Origin: an uncultured Nostocoides sp.
GTDB taxonomy: Bacteria; Actinomycetota; Actinomycetes; Actinomycetales; Dermatophilaceae
DNA: 64,000 nt
Assembly: GCA_937873315.1 (NCBI GenBank)
Contig: CALMQX010000035.1
Span: 179,869-243,868 of the forward strand
Direction of reading: 5' to 3'
Shown: positions 25,707 to 33,873 of the stretch, piece by piece
How the letters are laid out: each line of letters starts with the position of its first letter
Position numbering within the stretch: position 1 is the first letter of the stretch
The notes under the pieces: model-generated
Databases searched by the model: none
Told to the model about the DNA's origin: nothing
Seen by the model: only the letters and a program-made list of their open reading frames with translations
Made by a program: the position numbers and the translations under genes

Positions 25707-27755
25707 CTACTTCAGCATCGTCGAGAAGATCTGCCAGCCGGTCCCGACTCGGGATCGGGGACGCCAGCCTCCGGTGCCATTGGCCGGATAGAGCCAGAGT
25801 TCGCCCGTGCTCGTTCGTGCCAAGACGTCGCCACCGAGCCCATCGCGATCAATATCCCCGACCGCGGTCATCGCGGTGAACATCTGCCAGCCGGTCCCGA
25901 CCCGGAATCGGGAACGCCAGCCTCCGGTGCCAGAGCCGGGATAGAGCCAGAGTTCGCCATTGGGCTGGCGGGCCAGCACATCGGGTATGCCGTCCCCGGA
26001 GAAATCCCCGGGGCTGAGCACCTCGGTGAATTGCGACCAACCGGTGCCCACCTGACGCACGCCAAGAAAGCCCCCAGCCCCGTCGCCGCGCTGGAGCAAC
26101 AGCACTCCGTCAGTGCCACGGCGGGTCAACAGGTCGGCCCAGCCATCTCCGTCGAAGTCCCCGATCGGAATGATCGCGTCCATGGTCTGCCATCCGCTGG
26201 CGATGGTGGTGGGTGGTCCAAAGCGACTCGCCGCCAAGCCGCGCCGCAGCATGACGTCGCCGGAGGGCATCACCATGACCAGATCACTGATCCGGTCCTC
26301 ATCAAAGGCGCCCGCGGACGCGACCAGTGCGGGGGTGTTCCAGCCACTCGTCTCGACCACCACCGGGGGAAGCCAGGCGGTTGCGGAGGCACGCGGGTAG
26401 ACGCGCAGTGCGCCCGTGCCCGCCACGATGGCCAGAACATCGGGCAGCCGGTCGCCCGTCACGTCGCGTGGGAAGGACGGCCAGGAAGGGTCCGGGATGA
26501 TCTCGAACCACGTTGACCGTAGGCCCAATGCGAGGCGCAGTCCGTCGCCGGTAACACTGACCGATCCAGTCGTCCCGGTCACTACTGCCGTCGTGACCCG
26601 ACCACCGAAATCGCCATTCCCGTCTCGAGCAGTGATGGTCACCGAGCGGAAGCTGCCGATGGCAGGAAAGGCTTGCTCAAGAGCGGTGACCGTGGGCGCT
26701 GACTCCCAGCGGCCGTAGGGATTGCCCGAGTTCTGGTCCCAGGGGTCCGCATGTGCGCTGAGATAGGGAAATCCGCCCGCCACGGTCCACCCACCGTTGG
26801 ACGAGGAGAACTGCGCCAAGGCCACCGAACCCCCAGAGTCCAGCACGACCTTCCTGGCGGTCTTGGCAATGGCGGCGTCGCTGCCGGGCTGTTCGATCCG
26901 TACTCCTGCCACCGACGCACCGGGGAAGACCTGGCTGCGGGTGTCATCCCAGAGGTCATAGAGTCCCGCAGCCGCCGGCGAGTATCGGCGCAGGTACTCG
27001 GCAAAGGACCTGGCAGCGATGGCCTGGGCCTCGACGGCCGCCGCGGGCCATGATGCCGGCATCTCACTCGGGACGACGCTGCGCAGGTAACTCTCCATGG
27101 GGAGCGCGACCACCGGGATGAGCCCACCACCGGCGGTCGTCCTCAGCGCCCTCAATTCGCCTCGGTACACCACGCTGCGGCCGGACCGGCTGGTCTCGAT
27201 GGCGCTCGTGGACAGGTTGCGGATCCCCGCCAACGGCCCAGGCGAGATCGCATGGAGAAACCAGGACGCCGATCCGGACATCAACCGTTCAAGACGGATC
27301 CGATTGGATGTCGGGTCGGGATCGGGGCTTAGTCGCCAGGACGTGATGCCCTCCCCGCCCACCGTGGTCGGCAGGGCGGTGGTGACGCTGCCATCCCAAC
27401 TCACGGCGAGGCCGGACATGGCGCGCACCACGATGGCCGTGCCCAGGGAGGCCACCCGGACACGCACCGTGTCGCCAGCGATGGCACCAACTGTGGTGTT
27501 GGAGTAATAGAAGCGAACGATGTCCTCGGCCGTGGCACCGGCCCGCGCGCCACCAAGGGCACCATATTGCGACATGCCTATGCCATGGCCCCAGCCATGG
27601 CCAATCACCGTCAGCGTGCCGTCTAGCGGCCGCGGAATAGTGACCGCGGCGCCCGCCGGGCCGAGACCCAAGACGAGCGCCGCAGCGATCAGCGCCGAAG
27701 CCCACCCCCGCAGAATTCCCGTTGCCGGGAGATTCACCTCCGGCCGATAGGTCAA
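25707..27755 (-). CDS. secreted SpoIID/LytB-domain protein with FG-GAP-like repeats
   Basis: 682 aa. A signal peptide (ILRGWASALIAAALVLGLGPAGAA) leads into a SpoIID domain (about 40-400) with the hallmark VIGHGWGHGIGMSQYGALGG, VVPSEMPASWPAAAVEAQAI AARSFAEY-type core and QVFPGASV. SpoIID proteins are peptidoglycan lytic transglycosylases or amidase enhancers. Residues about 435-682 hold FG-GAP/VCBS-like repeats of 50-51 residues (GDFSGDGIPDVLARQPNGEL, GTGW). The start is TTG overlapping the DegT stop (TTGA); a GTG six codons later is an alternative. The same repeats occur in the PGRP amidase at 29000. Confidence 0.88.
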   Translation of the reverse strand: MTYRPEVNLPATGILRGWASALIAAALVLGLGPAGAAVTIPRPLDGTLTVIGHGWGHGIGMSQYGALGGARAGATAEDIVRFYYSNTTVGAIAGDTVRVRVASLGTAIVVRAMSGLAVSWDGSVTTALPTTVGGEGITSWRLSPDPDPTSNRIRLERLMSGSASWFLHAISPGPLAGIRNLSTSAIETSRSGRSVVYRGELRALRTTAGGGLIPVVALPMESYLRSVVPSEMPASWPAAAVEAQAIAARSFAEYLRRYSPAAAGLYDLWDDTRSQVFPGASVAGVRIEQPGSDAAIAKTARKVVLDSGGSVALAQFSSSNGGWTVAGGFPYLSAHADPWDQNSGNPYGRWESAPTVTALEQAFPAIGSFRSVTITARDGNGDFGGRVTTAVVTGTTGSVSVTGDGLRLALGLRSTWFEIIPDPSWPSFPRDVTGDRLPDVLAIVAGTGALRVYPRASATAWLPPVVVETSGWNTPALVASAGAFDEDRISDLVMVMPSGDVMLRRGLAASRFGPPTTIASGWQTMDAIIPIGDFDGDGWADLLTRRGTDGVLLLQRGDGAGGFLGVRQVGTGWSQFTEVLSPGDFSGDGIPDVLARQPNGELWLYPGSGTGGWRSRFRVGTGWQMFTAMTAVGDIDRDGLGGDVLARTSTGELWLYPANGTGGWRPRSRVGTGWQIFSTMLK
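25729..25958. repeat. 77-bp direct repeat inside the SpoIID gene
   Basis: 25729-25805 and 25882-25958 match at about 70 of 77 bases, offset 153 bp (51 codons). They encode the last two FG-GAP-like repeats, indicating recent repeat duplication or gene conversion. Confidence 0.75.
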
Positions 27756-28840
27756 GCGCCGGCCCGAGCCAACGCGTTGACCGCAGTCACGATTCGCTCA
27801 AGGTCATCCTGAGTGAGCGACGGGTGGACCGGCAGGCTCAGACACTCGGCGGCCGCCTTGGCGGTGCTCGGCAGGTCCAGGTCGTGCTGGAACGGCTTGA
27901 GCAGGTGATTCGGCACCGGATAGAACATCCCCGACCCGACGTTGTACTCCTCCCGGAGCGCGGCGGCGAGCCCATCGCGGTCTTCGGGCACACGCACGGT
28001 GTACTGGTGATAGACGTGTACCGCGCCATCGGCGACCGGCGGGGTCACCACACCCTGGAGATTCGCCGACAGGAAGGCTGCATTCGCCTGCCTCCGCGCA
28101 GTCCAGCCGTCGACCTTTTTCAGCTGCTCACGACCGATGGCCGCGTGGATGTCCGTCATTCGGGTGTTAAAGCCCACAACCTCGTTGTGGTACTGCTTCT
28201 CCATCCCCTGGTTTCGGTAGAGCCGCATCAGTCGTTCCACCTCGGCATTAGCCACGGAGACCATGCCGCCCTCGCCAGAGGTCATGTTCTTGGTCGGATA
28301 GAGCGAGAACATCGCGAAGCTGCCAAAGGCGCCAACCGGAGTGCCATTCAACGAGGCGCCGTGGGCCTGCGCGGCATCCTCAAAGACCTGAAGGCCGTGC
28401 TTGTCGGCGATCGCCATGATCGCCTCCATCTTCGCGGGGTGACCATAGAGGTGGACCGGCATGATGCCGACCGTCCGCTCGGTGATGGCTCCCTCAATGG
28501 CCTGCGGCGACAGGCAGAAGTCGTCATCATCGATATCGGCAAACACCGGTACGGCGCCAGTGAGGGCCACCGAGTTGCAGGTCGCCGCGAAGGTAAAGGA
28601 CGGGACGATGACCTCGTCCCCTGCCTTGACACCGCTGGACAGCAGGCCGAGGTGTTGTCCTGACGTTCCGGAGTTCACCGCCACACAGGCGCGACCCAGC
28701 CCGAAGTGCTCGCTGAACTCCTCCTCGAAGGCCTTGACTTCCGGGCCCTGGGCGAGCATCCCCGACCGAATGACCCTGGTGACCGCCGCGATCTCCTCGT
28801 CACCCACGAGTGGCTTTGCTGGCGGGATGAAGTCGGGCAT
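27752..28840 (-). CDS. DegT/DnrJ/EryC1-type sugar aminotransferase
   Basis: 362-aa PLP enzyme that would transaminate a keto-sugar nucleotide. PLP Lys lies in FSLYPTKNMTSGEGG; VAVNSGTSGQHLGLL, PVHLYGHPAKM and VFEDAAQAHGA are family motifs. ATG start with AAGGAG 5 nt upstream. Located between two cell-wall hydrolase genes rather than beside sugar genes; a second DegT enzyme lies at 44444-45589. A -10-like TAGTCT occurs on the minus strand at 28889-28894. Confidence 0.93.
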   Translation of the reverse strand: MPDFIPPAKPLVGDEEIAAVTRVIRSGMLAQGPEVKAFEEEFSEHFGLGRACVAVNSGTSGQHLGLLSSGVKAGDEVIVPSFTFAATCNSVALTGAVPVFADIDDDDFCLSPQAIEGAITERTVGIMPVHLYGHPAKMEAIMAIADKHGLQVFEDAAQAHGASLNGTPVGAFGSFAMFSLYPTKNMTSGEGGMVSVANAEVERLMRLYRNQGMEKQYHNEVVGFNTRMTDIHAAIGREQLKKVDGWTARRQANAAFLSANLQGVVTPPVADGAVHVYHQYTVRVPEDRDGLAAALREEYNVGSGMFYPVPNHLLKPFQHDLDLPSTAKAAAECLSLPVHPSLTQDDLERIVTAVNALARAGA

Positions 28841-28947
28841 TTCGCTCCTTGGGTCGAGAAGGGTAAGTGGCCGCAGTCGGCGCTTGCCAGACTATCGCGG
28901 ACCGAGCCACGAATGCCGCGGGCAACTGCCCCCGCCGCGCACTGACG

Positions 28948-28953
28948 TATATT
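28948..28953 (+). promoter_or_regulatory. putative -10 TATATT before the PGRP amidase
   Basis: AT-rich hexamer TATATT about 46 bp upstream of the GTG at 29000, which also has GGAGG. No clear -35 box was found. This is a conventional leader, unlike most starts in the window. Confidence 0.4.
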
Positions 28954-28999
28954 CGACTTCCACCTGCCCCTGTTCCCCCCTGCCGACTGGAGGCGGTCC

Positions 29000-30997
29000 G
29001 TGCGCCGAGTACTGCCCCTTGCCCCAGCCCTGCTGATGGTCAGCATGCTGGCCTATCCGACCTTGCCCGCAAGCGCTGCCACGCCAACCCCCCGGCCCGG
29101 CGTCGTCGACACGCTTCGGGATGGCACCCGCCTCGAGACACTCACGCCGGTCAAAGGCGCCGTGACCTCAACACCCTCGGGGATTCCGGCCGCCGATCGT
29201 GGTGACACCGCCCTTCTGGCCGAGTCCCTCACGACCGGCCCCATGGGCTCCATCCCGTTCACCACAGTCGGGGTCACCTGGACCAGCGGCTTCCGTCAGT
29301 CGATCAATGTCTGGCTGCGTACACAGAGCACCGCACGTGCACCGTGGAGCGCCTGGACTCTCCTTCCGACCGAGCCAGAGCATGCCCCGGATGGGACCAC
29401 CGCTGAGTCGGGCGCCAGCCTCTCGGGCACCGAACCCAGCTGGACCGGCACAGCAATCTCGGCCCAGATAAGGGTTGAGACGACCACGGGTCAGGCGCCG
29501 GGCGGCCTTGCGGTTCACCTGATCGATGGGCGAACCGCTGCGGCCACACCACCGGCGGCCACCACCACCACCACGGCAGCCGGTGCGCCCCAGGCGGCAC
29601 GCACCGCCGCGACTTCGGTCATCACTGCCCCAACGTCCTTGAGTACGGTGCCACTCGGCTTCCCGGCAAGCGTTCCGCAACCCGCAATCCTGCCGCGTTC
29701 CGCGTGGGGGGCTGATGAATCCATCCGACGACACGCACCGGAGTATGCGGCGATCCGAGGCGCTTTCGTTCATCACACGGTGAACGCCAATAGCTACACC
29801 AGCGCCGATGTCCCTGCCCTGATCCGCGGCATCTACCTCTACCACGTGAAGACTCAGGGGTGGAGCGACATCGGGTACAACGTCTTGGTTGACAAGTACG
29901 GACGCATGTGGGAGGGCCGAGCCGGCGGCCTTGATCGGGCGGTCATCGGAGCCCACACCTACGGCCACAACTCCGTGGCCTTCGCCATGGCGAGCATTGG
30001 TGACCACACCAGCAGCGCGCCGTCCAGTGCGGTGCTCGCGGCATTCCAGCGCTACTTTGCGTGGAAGTTCTCCATTCATCACGTCGATCCGCGCAAACCG
30101 ACCTATTACTCCGAGGTTGCGCACAATCCCATCGAGGGACACCGGGATGTCTATCCGACGAGTTGCCCCGGCACTGCCTTCTACGCCCTTCTGCCTGCCC
30201 TGCGGACGAGCATCCTGTCGGCCATGGGCACCTGGCCGCGGATGGACCACGTGGTCGGCGTCGGGGACATCACCGGCGACGGCAGCAATGACATCGCCGG
30301 CATTGAGGCCGACGGCCGACTCCGTATCTACCCAGGGGTCCGCGAGACGGGTGGCTTCCTGCCATCGATGACCGCCGGCCATGGCTGGGACACCGTTGAT
30401 CAGGTGATAGGACCCGGTGACCTCTCTGGCGATGGCGTCCCGGACCTCGTGGCCCGCGACCGCCGAACCGGTCAACTTTGGCTCTACCCGACGACGATCG
30501 GAGGCCGCTACACAACCCGGCAGCAGATCGGTACGGGTTGGTTGCCTTTCATGCGGGTCGTCGCCCTCGGCGACGTGACCGGTGACGGCTTCCCCGACAT
30601 CGGGGCAAACGACGACGACGGGAAGTTGTGGGTGTACCCCACCAACGGAGCCGGCGGTTGGCTGCCCCGGTACCTGGGCGGTCAGGGCTGGGAGCGGCTC
30701 GACGCACTCACTGGTGCGGGAGACCTGACCGACGACGGCATCTCCGACCTTGTCGGGCGGACTCCGGCTGGCGAGTTGTACCTCTACCCCGGACCCGGAG
30801 CGGCCACCGTCTTCGCAACGCGCACTCTGCTGGGCACGGGGTTTACCGGGGTGGATGCCATCGTGGGCGTCGGCCAATGGACTCCCGACAGCTACCCGGA
30901 TCTGGTCATGCGCACGATTGGCACGCGGCGACTGCACATCGTCTATGGCGGCGCGGCGAGCGTGCTGCCAGGTCGGCAGATCGGCAGCGGCTGGTAG
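29000..30997 (+). CDS. secreted PGRP-type N-acetylmuramoyl-L-alanine amidase with FG-GAP-like repeats
   Basis: 665 aa. Signal peptide LAPALLMVSMLAYPTLPASAA, then a Thr/Ala-rich region, then the PGRP/amidase_2 domain (about 230-410): PRSAWGADESIRRHAPEYA, GAFVHHTVNANSYTS, IGYNVLVDKYGRMWEGRAGG and the HNPIEGHRDVYPTSCPG zinc and Cys site. The C-terminus (about 412-665) carries five FG-GAP/VCBS-like repeats (GDITGDGSNDIAGI, GDLSGDGVPDLVARD, and so on). It would cleave the stem peptide from muramic acid outside the cell. GTG start with GGAGG about 9 nt upstream. Confidence 0.92.
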   Translation: MRRVLPLAPALLMVSMLAYPTLPASAATPTPRPGVVDTLRDGTRLETLTPVKGAVTSTPSGIPAADRGDTALLAESLTTGPMGSIPFTTVGVTWTSGFRQSINVWLRTQSTARAPWSAWTLLPTEPEHAPDGTTAESGASLSGTEPSWTGTAISAQIRVETTTGQAPGGLAVHLIDGRTAAATPPAATTTTTAAGAPQAARTAATSVITAPTSLSTVPLGFPASVPQPAILPRSAWGADESIRRHAPEYAAIRGAFVHHTVNANSYTSADVPALIRGIYLYHVKTQGWSDIGYNVLVDKYGRMWEGRAGGLDRAVIGAHTYGHNSVAFAMASIGDHTSSAPSSAVLAAFQRYFAWKFSIHHVDPRKPTYYSEVAHNPIEGHRDVYPTSCPGTAFYALLPALRTSILSAMGTWPRMDHVVGVGDITGDGSNDIAGIEADGRLRIYPGVRETGGFLPSMTAGHGWDTVDQVIGPGDLSGDGVPDLVARDRRTGQLWLYPTTIGGRYTTRQQIGTGWLPFMRVVALGDVTGDGFPDIGANDDDGKLWVYPTNGAGGWLPRYLGGQGWERLDALTGAGDLTDDGISDLVGRTPAGELYLYPGPGAATVFATRTLLGTGFTGVDAIVGVGQWTPDSYPDLVMRTIGTRRLHIVYGGAASVLPGRQIGSGW

Positions 30998-31013
30998 TCG
31001 GGCAGGGCGATGC

Positions 31014-32180
31014 TCAGCCCTGCCGGCGTTCCCACGTTCCGATGACCTCAGCCAATGCCGCCAGGAATCGGCGAGTACTCGCGCCGACCTCAAGATCTCC
31101 GAAGTGATACTCGGCCACGTCGCGCATGGATGTGGGCGGTTCAGCGATGAGCGAACGGACCCGACTCGCCACAGTGGGTCCATCCTCGGCCTGGGCTGCG
31201 GTCAATCTCGGCGCCCGCTCGCTGAGCATGGACGGCAGTGGCCGGGCAGCAGGATTCGTGGGCACGGTCAGCAAGAAGGGTCGATCAGTGGCAAGCCAGT
31301 CGTAGGCCACGGAGGAGACATCGACAATGGCCAATGCAGCCCCGTCAAATGCCTGTTCATAGGGCCCGAGGTCGAGCCGATGCGGCTCCCCCGCCTCGGC
31401 GATGAGTGTACGCACCGCCTGATCGGCTTCGCGATGCGCCAACTGCTCGGTCCCGGTCAGGGGGTGCGGTCGGTAGGTCACGCTGAACCCGCCGGCGATG
31501 AGCGCACGGACTAAAGGCACTCCGTGCGAGACGACCGAGCCCAAAGCCATGGAGGGAAGGCCACCTTCCCAGGTCGGCGCATACAAGACTCGGGACGGAT
31601 CGACCCGGCCGCGCCCGGAACCGGCCATCGGTCGCCCGACCATAGGCGCTCGCACGCTGACATCGAAGAAGGGCATCGCCGCAGCGAGCCGATCCCGGCC
31701 GGCCTGGCCGGCAACGAAGGCATAGTCATAGGCCAGGTTCTGGTGGGAGGCGCTGGCTCCCTTGTCGCTCTCGCCATGTCCGATGTACACGTGCGGAATA
31801 TGGGCGTGACGCAGCAGGCGGAAGTTGGGTTCGCGATGGTTGACATACAGGATGACCGCAGGCGGCCGCTGCGATACCAGCTCCTCGAGCTGGCTGGCAC
31901 TGGGCGCGAAGACCACCGGCAGATCGGTGCGCTGGCTCACCAGGCGACCCACATCCGGGCGATTGACGACAATCCTCACCGGTCGCTCTTGGTCGACCGT
32001 ATGCAAGAGCTCGGCCCACTGCTCCAATTGGTAGATCTCGGCCGGAGTGGCCGCGAAGTGCACGACGACCGCCCCCCGTGGGACGTCCTGAATCCCGAGT
32101 GCTTCCCGCGTATATCGCCGCGCGCCAAGAAGGTTCATGGCGGCGGCGCCATAACGGGTCCACGCCGAACTGGGGCTCAC
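31014..32180 (-). CDS. CDP-glycerol/CDP-ribitol phosphotransferase-like (TagB/TagF family), copy 1
   Basis: 388 aa from the GTG at 32180. The Glyphos_transf-type domain shows IPHVYIGHGESDKGASASHQ, RVLYAPTWEGGLPSMAL, VTYRPHPLTGTEQLAH and AIVDVSSVAYDWLATDRPFL, the set seen in teichoic acid polymerases and primases. It would transfer polyol-phosphate from a CDP-polyol to a lipid-linked acceptor at the inner face of the membrane. Follows the TagGH exporter genes on the same strand by 28 bp. The start is uncertain: a later ATG at 32138 is possible. Paralogues at 35363 and 46880. Confidence 0.85.
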   Translation of the reverse strand: MSPSSAWTRYGAAAMNLLGARRYTREALGIQDVPRGAVVVHFAATPAEIYQLEQWAELLHTVDQERPVRIVVNRPDVGRLVSQRTDLPVVFAPSASQLEELVSQRPPAVILYVNHREPNFRLLRHAHIPHVYIGHGESDKGASASHQNLAYDYAFVAGQAGRDRLAAAMPFFDVSVRAPMVGRPMAGSGRGRVDPSRVLYAPTWEGGLPSMALGSVVSHGVPLVRALIAGGFSVTYRPHPLTGTEQLAHREADQAVRTLIAEAGEPHRLDLGPYEQAFDGAALAIVDVSSVAYDWLATDRPFLLTVPTNPAARPLPSMLSERAPRLTAAQAEDGPTVASRVRSLIAEPPTSMRDVAEYHFGDLEVGASTRRFLAALAEVIGTWERRQG

Positions 32181-32208
32181 GCCGAACCTAGGCCGCGCCC
32201 TCCGCCGC

Positions 32209-32955
32209 TCAGAGGGCACCCTTAATGTCCTCGTTGTAGGCCGCCAGGACGTCGGCGATGGACCCATCCCCCACCAATTCACCCGATCGCAAGTAGAGGC
32301 CCCGAGTACAGAATCTCCGCAGATCGGACTCGTTGTGGCTGACCAGGAAGAGCGTGCGTCCTTCTGCCAGCAGTGATTCCATCCGTCGATAGCACTTCTC
32401 ACGGAAGGCCTTGTCGCCAACGGCCAATACCTCATCGACCAGCAGGATGGGCTCATCCAGCGCGGTGATGACGGAGAAGCCCAGCCGCACTTGCATACCC
32501 GAACTGAAGTGGCGGTACGGAGTATCCAGCGCCGCCCGCACCTGGGGACCAGCGAAGTCCACGATCTCGTCGAAGCGTTCTTCGACGGCGTCCGGCGAGA
32601 GACCATGCAGGCCGGCCGTGAGGTAGATATTCTCTCGGGCACTGAGCTCCCCGATGAACCCACCGGTCAACTCAATGAGGGGGGCCACCCCACGTGTCAC
32701 CGAGACCGTGCCCTCATCCGGGATCAGCACTCCGGCGATCATCTTCAGCAAGGTGCTCTTACCGCCGCCATTGGCGCCGACCAGGCCGACGGCCTCGCCA
32801 GGGTGGACTTGCAGGGTGACGCCGCGCAGCGCCCAAAAAGTCTCCGGGGAATGGGTGGCACCCTGCCGGAACAGCATTTCCCGCAGCGAGAGTTTCCGTC
32901 GTCGTGAGCGATAGAACTCGATACCGAGGTTCTCGGTGGTAATGACCGCGGCCAC
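32209..32955 (-). CDS. tagH: ABC transporter ATPase, teichoic-acid/polysaccharide exporter (TagH/Wzt-type)
   Basis: 248-aa nucleotide-binding subunit. Walker A GLVGANGGGKSTLLKMIAGV, signature HFSSGMQVRLGFSV and Walker B PILLVDEVLAVGD match the TagH/Wzt subfamily. No extra C-terminal carbohydrate-binding domain is present. GTG at 32955 is chosen because AAGGAG lies 7 nt upstream and it follows the permease stop by 1 bp; an 8-codon extension into the permease gene is open but less likely. Confidence 0.93.
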   Translation of the reverse strand: MAAVITTENLGIEFYRSRRRKLSLREMLFRQGATHSPETFWALRGVTLQVHPGEAVGLVGANGGGKSTLLKMIAGVLIPDEGTVSVTRGVAPLIELTGGFIGELSARENIYLTAGLHGLSPDAVEERFDEIVDFAGPQVRAALDTPYRHFSSGMQVRLGFSVITALDEPILLVDEVLAVGDKAFREKCYRRMESLLAEGRTLFLVSHNESDLRRFCTRGLYLRSGELVGDGSIADVLAAYNEDIKGAL

Positions 32956-32956
32956 G

Positions 32957-33757
32957 TCAGATCTCCTTGAGGACGGCACGCTCGAGGCGGACGAACGTCC
33001 GCCAGCCCACAGCCAGGGTGAGGAGAGTCACCGCAGCACCCACGCCGACCGCACCCCAGGCCACGGGCGCGTCGAAGAAGCCCGCACGCTGCAACTCAAG
33101 GATCCCGGTCAAGGGGTTTAGCCACAGAATGGTTTCGAAGTTTGAGGGAACGCGGTCGAGAGCGTAAATGATCGGCGTCCCATAAAAGAACATCCGCAAG
33201 GCGATGCGCACCACGCGCTGGGTATCGGTGACCAGCGCCGTGACCGGGGCGAGCAGCAGGCCGGCCCCGATCAGGAAGAGGAAGAGCAGCAGCACTCCGA
33301 CGGGGAACAACAGCAGTCGCGCGTTCAGCGCCACCGAACCTTGGACCGCGTAGCCGATCACGAAGAGCGCCAGCACCGGGAGCGAGAGGGCGTATTCGAT
33401 GGCCTTGGCGATGACCACCCGGACAACCCAGATTTCCCTCGGGAGATTCGTTGAGCGGACCAGACGCGCTTCCTGCAGCAGCGCCCGGGTGGTGTCGGTG
33501 ATCGCGGCCGAGAACCACTGCCAGGTCAACAGGCCAATGACCAGGAACAGGAAGTATGGGGCGTGGCCGATGTCGCCCTTGCGGAAGATGTGCACGAAGA
33601 CGAGGAAGTAGATGCCCGACATGGCCAGCGGATCGAGGATGGTCCACAGGTAGCCGAGCCAACTTCTCGCGTATCGGACCCGCAGGTCCCGTTTCACGAG
33701 AGTCCAGAGCACCTGACGCTTGGTGACCAGGGCACCGACCCGCGCGAAGAGACCCAC
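32957..33757 (-). CDS. tagG: ABC-2 permease, teichoic-acid/polysaccharide exporter (TagG/Wzm-type)
   Basis: About 266 aa with six hydrophobic segments and the typical N-terminal DLRVRYARSWLGYLWTILDP and ARLVRSTNLPREIWVV motifs of polysaccharide ABC-2 permeases. With the ATPase it would export the lipid-linked polymer. Start taken as GTG at 33757, preceded by AAAAGGAGG; a TTG five codons earlier is an alternative. A TATGCT hexamer (minus strand, 33797-33802) could be the -10. Confidence 0.9.
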   Translation of the reverse strand: MGLFARVGALVTKRQVLWTLVKRDLRVRYARSWLGYLWTILDPLAMSGIYFLVFVHIFRKGDIGHAPYFLFLVIGLLTWQWFSAAITDTTRALLQEARLVRSTNLPREIWVVRVVIAKAIEYALSLPVLALFVIGYAVQGSVALNARLLLFPVGVLLLFLFLIGAGLLLAPVTALVTDTQRVVRIALRMFFYGTPIIYALDRVPSNFETILWLNPLTGILELQRAGFFDAPVAWGAVGVGAAVTLLTLAVGWRTFVRLERAVLKEI

Positions 33758-33831
33758 GATCCTCCTTTTCAATGACGCCCGGACAACTGCTGGCCAGCAT
33801 AGTCACGCAGGGCCGAGGTAGCCCGCTGCGC

Positions 33832-33837
33832 TACTCT
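33832..33837 (+). promoter_or_regulatory. putative -10 TACTCT before the cytidylyltransferase-SDR gene
   Basis: TACTCT about 36 bp upstream of the ATG at 33874, in the divergent gap with the exporter genes. No good -35 seen. Confidence 0.3.
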
Positions 33838-33873
33838 GAAAGGCCCCTGCTCGAGAGAAGGTTGCACAACGTT

